Shown one piece after another: positions 34,897-36,713 of a stretch of DNA of 36,713 nucleotides. The stretch's first letter is position 1; each line of letters opens with the position of its first letter. The stretch is from JAFGKK01 sp964521085 (GTDB lineage Bacteria; Chloroflexota; Anaerolineae; Anaerolineales; RBG-16-64-43), in contig CAZFPL010000027.1 in assembly GCA_964521085.1 (NCBI GenBank), forward strand, positions 1 to 36,713. The letters are read 5' to 3'. A program made the position numbers and the translations under genes. A model generated the notes under the pieces. That model ran no database searches, was not told the origin of the DNA, and was given only the letters and a program-made list of their open reading frames with translations.

Positions 34897-35664
34897 CTAA
34901 ATTTTCATCATTCGTCGCAATTGGACGAGAATCTCCCGCGCGCGCGTTTCCTGTTCGGTGAGGGTCGAAAGCCATCGGTCGGCCGCCCAGAGGACGTCTT
35001 CCTCGGGTTGCGGCGTGTCGAGCACGCGGCGGAGTTTTGTCCCGGCGCCGGAATCCAGGGAGCGCATCGCGCGCAGGACGGCCATTGTGCTGTAGCCCGA
35101 GCGCAGCAGCATGCGGATTACCCGCAGCCGCCCGATCTCTCGCGCGCCGTACTCGCGGTAGCCGTTCTTTGGATTGCGCGGAACGCGCAGCAGTCCGTTG
35201 CGTTCCCAGCCGCGGATGGCATCCGGGGTCGAATCCACCGCCCGGGCGGCAGCCTGGATGGGAAGCGGAGTGCGGCGAGGTTCGGGATTTTTTCCGCGCA
35301 CCCACTTCTCCAAATAATCTGCCGCGGCTTCCGCCTGGGCGCGCTCATCCTTCACCAATCCGATGTGATTTTTCGCCAATCGAATCGCCCCCTTGAGATC
35401 CCGTGCTGCGGAGAATCGAACCAGCGCAAGCGCGGATTTGCGGATCCGCCCACCGGGCCAGCCGCCGTGAAGTGCCAGCCGCGCCAGCCGCATCTGTTCC
35501 ATGTGAAACAGGGAATATTCGCGATACCCGTTGGACGAGCGCTTGACAGGGGGAAGGAATCCCCATTGCTCGTACATCCGCACCGTGTTCGGGTGCACGC
35601 CGACCGCCTTGGCGATTTCGGTTGTGCGGAAGGTCTTACTTCTTTTTTTCACGCTGATATCCAT
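34897..35664 (-). CDS. Regulator with two MerR-type DNA-binding domains in tandem
   Basis: 255 residues. First MerR helix-turn-helix and wing at about 11-55 (TTEIAKAVGVHPNTVRMYEQWGFLPP, then NGYREYS). Second at about 130-190 (IQAAARAVDSTPDAIRGWERNGLL, then NGYREYGAREIGRLRVIRMLLRSGYS). A helical C-terminus (about 195-255) has no cysteines, so metal sensing as in classical MerR is unlikely. Normal MerR proteins have one such domain and dimerise; here one chain could bind both half-sites. ATG 35664 was chosen; GTG 35691 would add nine hydrophobic residues. Neither has a ribosome-binding site, and TATATT lies 15 bases before the ATG. It is divergent from the tetR gene. Confidence 0.85.
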   Translation of the reverse strand: MDISVKKRSKTFRTTEIAKAVGVHPNTVRMYEQWGFLPPVKRSSNGYREYSLFHMEQMRLARLALHGGWPGGRIRKSALALVRFSAARDLKGAIRLAKNHIGLVKDERAQAEAAADYLEKWVRGKNPEPRRTPLPIQAAARAVDSTPDAIRGWERNGLLRVPRNPKNGYREYGAREIGRLRVIRMLLRSGYSTMAVLRAMRSLDSGAGTKLRRVLDTPQPEEDVLWAADRWLSTLTEQETRAREILVQLRRMMKI

Positions 35665-35693
35665 CAGGACCGCGAGGGTAATATACACCAACC

Positions 35694-35781
35694 CGTCATC
35701 CCCGCGTGTTCGTAGCGGGGATCCAGAGCATTTGATCCTTTAATTCTTCTGGATGCCCGCTTGGATCACGCGGGCATGACG
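35694..35781. repeat. Family E CGTCATCCCCGCG double-hairpin repeat
   Basis: Outer arms CGTCATCCCCGCGTG (35694-35708) and CACGCGGGCATGACG (35767-35781), 14 of 15; inner arms ATCCAGA (35721-35727) / TCTGGAT (35748-35754). Each half also folds alone (CCCCGC/GCGGGG, CCCGC/GCGGG). Repeats of this CGTCATCCCCGC...GGGGATCCAG kind are widespread in bacteria. It lies between the divergent merR-like and tetR genes, ending 16 bases before the tetR -35 box. Confidence 0.82.
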
Positions 35782-35796
35782 ATCCGGTTCATTTCC

Positions 35797-35825
35797 TTGA
35801 CAAGTGAACCTATTGTTCATATAAT
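35797..35825 (+). promoter_or_regulatory. Consensus sigma-70 promoter of tetR-ABC genes
   Basis: TTGACA (35797-35802), exactly 17 bases, TATAAT (35820-35825): both hexamers and the spacer are perfect. The ATG at 35834 begins 9 bases after the last base of the -10 box, so the transcript should start at or just before the start codon (leaderless). No Shine-Dalgarno is present. Confidence 0.88.
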
Positions 35826-35841
35826 ATGAACCTATGGTTCA
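35805..35841. promoter_or_regulatory. Two palindromic operators for the TetR regulator
   Basis: Site 1, TGAACCTATTGTTCA (35805-35819), fills the promoter spacer. Site 2, TGAACCTATGGTTCA (35827-35841), follows the -10 box and contains the start codon. The two differ at one base, each is a palindrome (TGAAC/GTTCA), and their centres are 22 bases apart, about two helical turns. The TetR protein encoded from this promoter is the obvious ligand, giving strong autorepression. Codons 1-3 (Met-Val-His) are thus constrained by the operator. Confidence 0.85.
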
Positions 35842-36541
35842 CAATCCTTCTGATGATTTCGAACTGATTATTCCCGACCTCGAAAATGAGGATTCGGTCA
35901 CCCGCACCTTCCGCCGGCTGGATCCGGAAAAGCGCCAAGCGGTGCTGGATGCGTTGTTCGAAGAAGCGGCGGAAAAGGGGCCCGCTCGTCTGAATATCAA
36001 GCAGGTGGCTGAGCGTTCCGGCGCTTCGATCGGCTCGCTTTACCAGTATTTCGGAAGCCGGGAAAACCTCGTCCGCTTCTTTACCAAAATCGCCGTCGAT
36101 TCGATGATCGCCCTGCTGCGGATGTGCGCGCCGGCATACAAAGGGATGCCCGTCCGCGGGGCGCTGCGATCCTATCTGGTGGAAGGAGTCCGAATCTGCC
36201 AATCGCAAAAAACCCTGACCAAATTCCTGACCCTCTCCGCCTACCAAGGGGATGAGGAGATCGGCAGGACCGTCGTCCGGCCGATTGCCGTGGTGATGCG
36301 GGAATCCGTTCGCGATCTGTTGAAGGCAGGCATCGATCGCGGCGAACTCAAGTCCGACATCGACCTCGAAGCGGTCTCACGGGCGGTGAACGTGTTGCTT
36401 ATTGGGCTGGGCGACAGCCAGCTTGTTCCCAACCTGAACACGTATTTTCAAGTCTCCGACAAGGATGTCCCCTTCGAACGGACACTGGATGCCGGCCTGG
36501 ACATGATCCTGCGCGGGCTGGCCGTGGAATCCTCCCCATGA
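35834..36541 (+). CDS. TetR-family transcriptional regulator
   Basis: 235 residues. The TetR DNA-binding domain lies unusually far in (about 30-85) behind an acidic 25-residue N-terminal extension: QAVLDALFEEAAEKG, then the helix-turn-helix IKQVAERSGASIGSLYQYFGSRENLVRFF. A helical ligand/dimerisation domain follows, of unknown specificity. Its stop overlaps the start of an ABC-2 permease gene (ATGA), so it likely controls an exporter for the compound it senses. The ATG is inside the second operator and the message is predicted to be leaderless. Confidence 0.93.
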   Translation: MVHNPSDDFELIIPDLENEDSVTRTFRRLDPEKRQAVLDALFEEAAEKGPARLNIKQVAERSGASIGSLYQYFGSRENLVRFFTKIAVDSMIALLRMCAPAYKGMPVRGALRSYLVEGVRICQSQKTLTKFLTLSAYQGDEEIGRTVVRPIAVVMRESVRDLLKAGIDRGELKSDIDLEAVSRAVNVLLIGLGDSQLVPNLNTYFQVSDKDVPFERTLDAGLDMILRGLAVESSP

Positions 36542-36713
36542 ATATCCTCCGCATCGCCCGTAAGACCCTGATCGAATACTGGCGCGAGCCGCAGCTCTCC
36601 CTGTTCATCCTCAGCGGTCCGCCACTCCTGGTCCTGCTGTGGTACATGATATGGCTTCCGGCCAAAGACCGTCTTGGCGACTTCCTGAAAATCCAGGTGA
36701 TCAACCGGGATTC
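36538..36713 (+). CDS. ABC-2-type transporter permease, 5' end only
   Basis: 58 codons before the window ends. MNILRIARKTLIEYWREPQLSLF is the amphipathic start common to ABC-2 permeases, followed by a first membrane helix (LSGPPLLVLLWYMIWL, about 25-40) and the beginning of an extracellular loop. It overlaps the tetR stop by 4 bases. It is probably part of an efflux system under the TetR regulator; an ATPase gene would be expected beyond the window or as a second permease partner. Confidence 0.75.
   Translation, partial: MNILRIARKTLIEYWREPQLSLFILSGPPLLVLLWYMIWLPAKDRLGDFLKIQVINRD

Overview
The window looks like a chromosomal segment of a Chloroflexota bacterium, most likely class Anaerolineae. 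This is inferred from the moderately high GC content, the several secreted or lipoprotein-type proteins with Thr/Pro-rich 'stalks' behind a signal peptide, an NBR1-Ig-like lipoprotein, and the overall gene content. No rRNA or tRNA gene is visible, so the assignment rests on protein character only. A run of 100 N (10696-10795) flanked by an identical 55-base sequence on both sides marks this as a draft assembly with an artificial gap.

Layout. 1-9974 is entirely minus-strand: clpC and an NBR1-Ig lipoprotein, then dnaG-rpoD (the macromolecular-synthesis pair, TGATG overlap), then a three-gene oxygen/NO-detoxification unit (flavodiiron protein, rubredoxin, NAD(P)H:rubredoxin reductase). 10124-10552 is a ClbS/DfsB-type four-helix-bundle protein. 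10908-17321 (plus) carries nth overlapping a GAF-GAF histidine kinase, two anchored proteins of unknown function, an M1-type metallopeptidase lipoprotein and rsmG. 17568-21656 (plus) is a small exopolysaccharide-type locus: a processive GT2 synthase, a NodB-type deacetylase fused to a lectin-like domain, and a further secreted lectin-like protein. recF (minus) and a padR-DUF2812 pair (plus) follow divergently. Next come a YprB-type exonuclease-TPR protein (minus), a third lectin-like lipoprotein, hisF, mtaB and an alpha/beta hydrolase (plus), then RNase HI, a UvrA2-type protein and an M28 peptidase (minus). The right end has a tandem-MerR regulator (minus) and a self-regulated tetR overlapping an ABC-2 permease gene that runs off the window.

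The most distinctive feature is the density of intergenic palindromic elements. At least five kinds can be separated: (A) GGTCGAGTAG/GGTCTCGATACG double hairpins with variable but always self-complementary inner stems, four copies plus one partial; (B) ACACCGA/TCGGTGT palindromes, three copies; (C) CCCTCTCC-type palindromes, one of them inserted in frame in the uvrA N-terminus; (D) a CACGAAG palindrome with a TGTCATGCTGAG palindrome nested inside; (E) a CGTCATCCCCGCG double hairpin. Most abut gene 3' ends.

Several genes (nth, tetR, recF, possibly merR) have a -10 box only 6-15 bases before the start codon, which predicts leaderless or nearly leaderless mRNAs. The tetR control region is unusually clear: a consensus promoter with one palindromic operator filling the spacer and a second covering the start codon.
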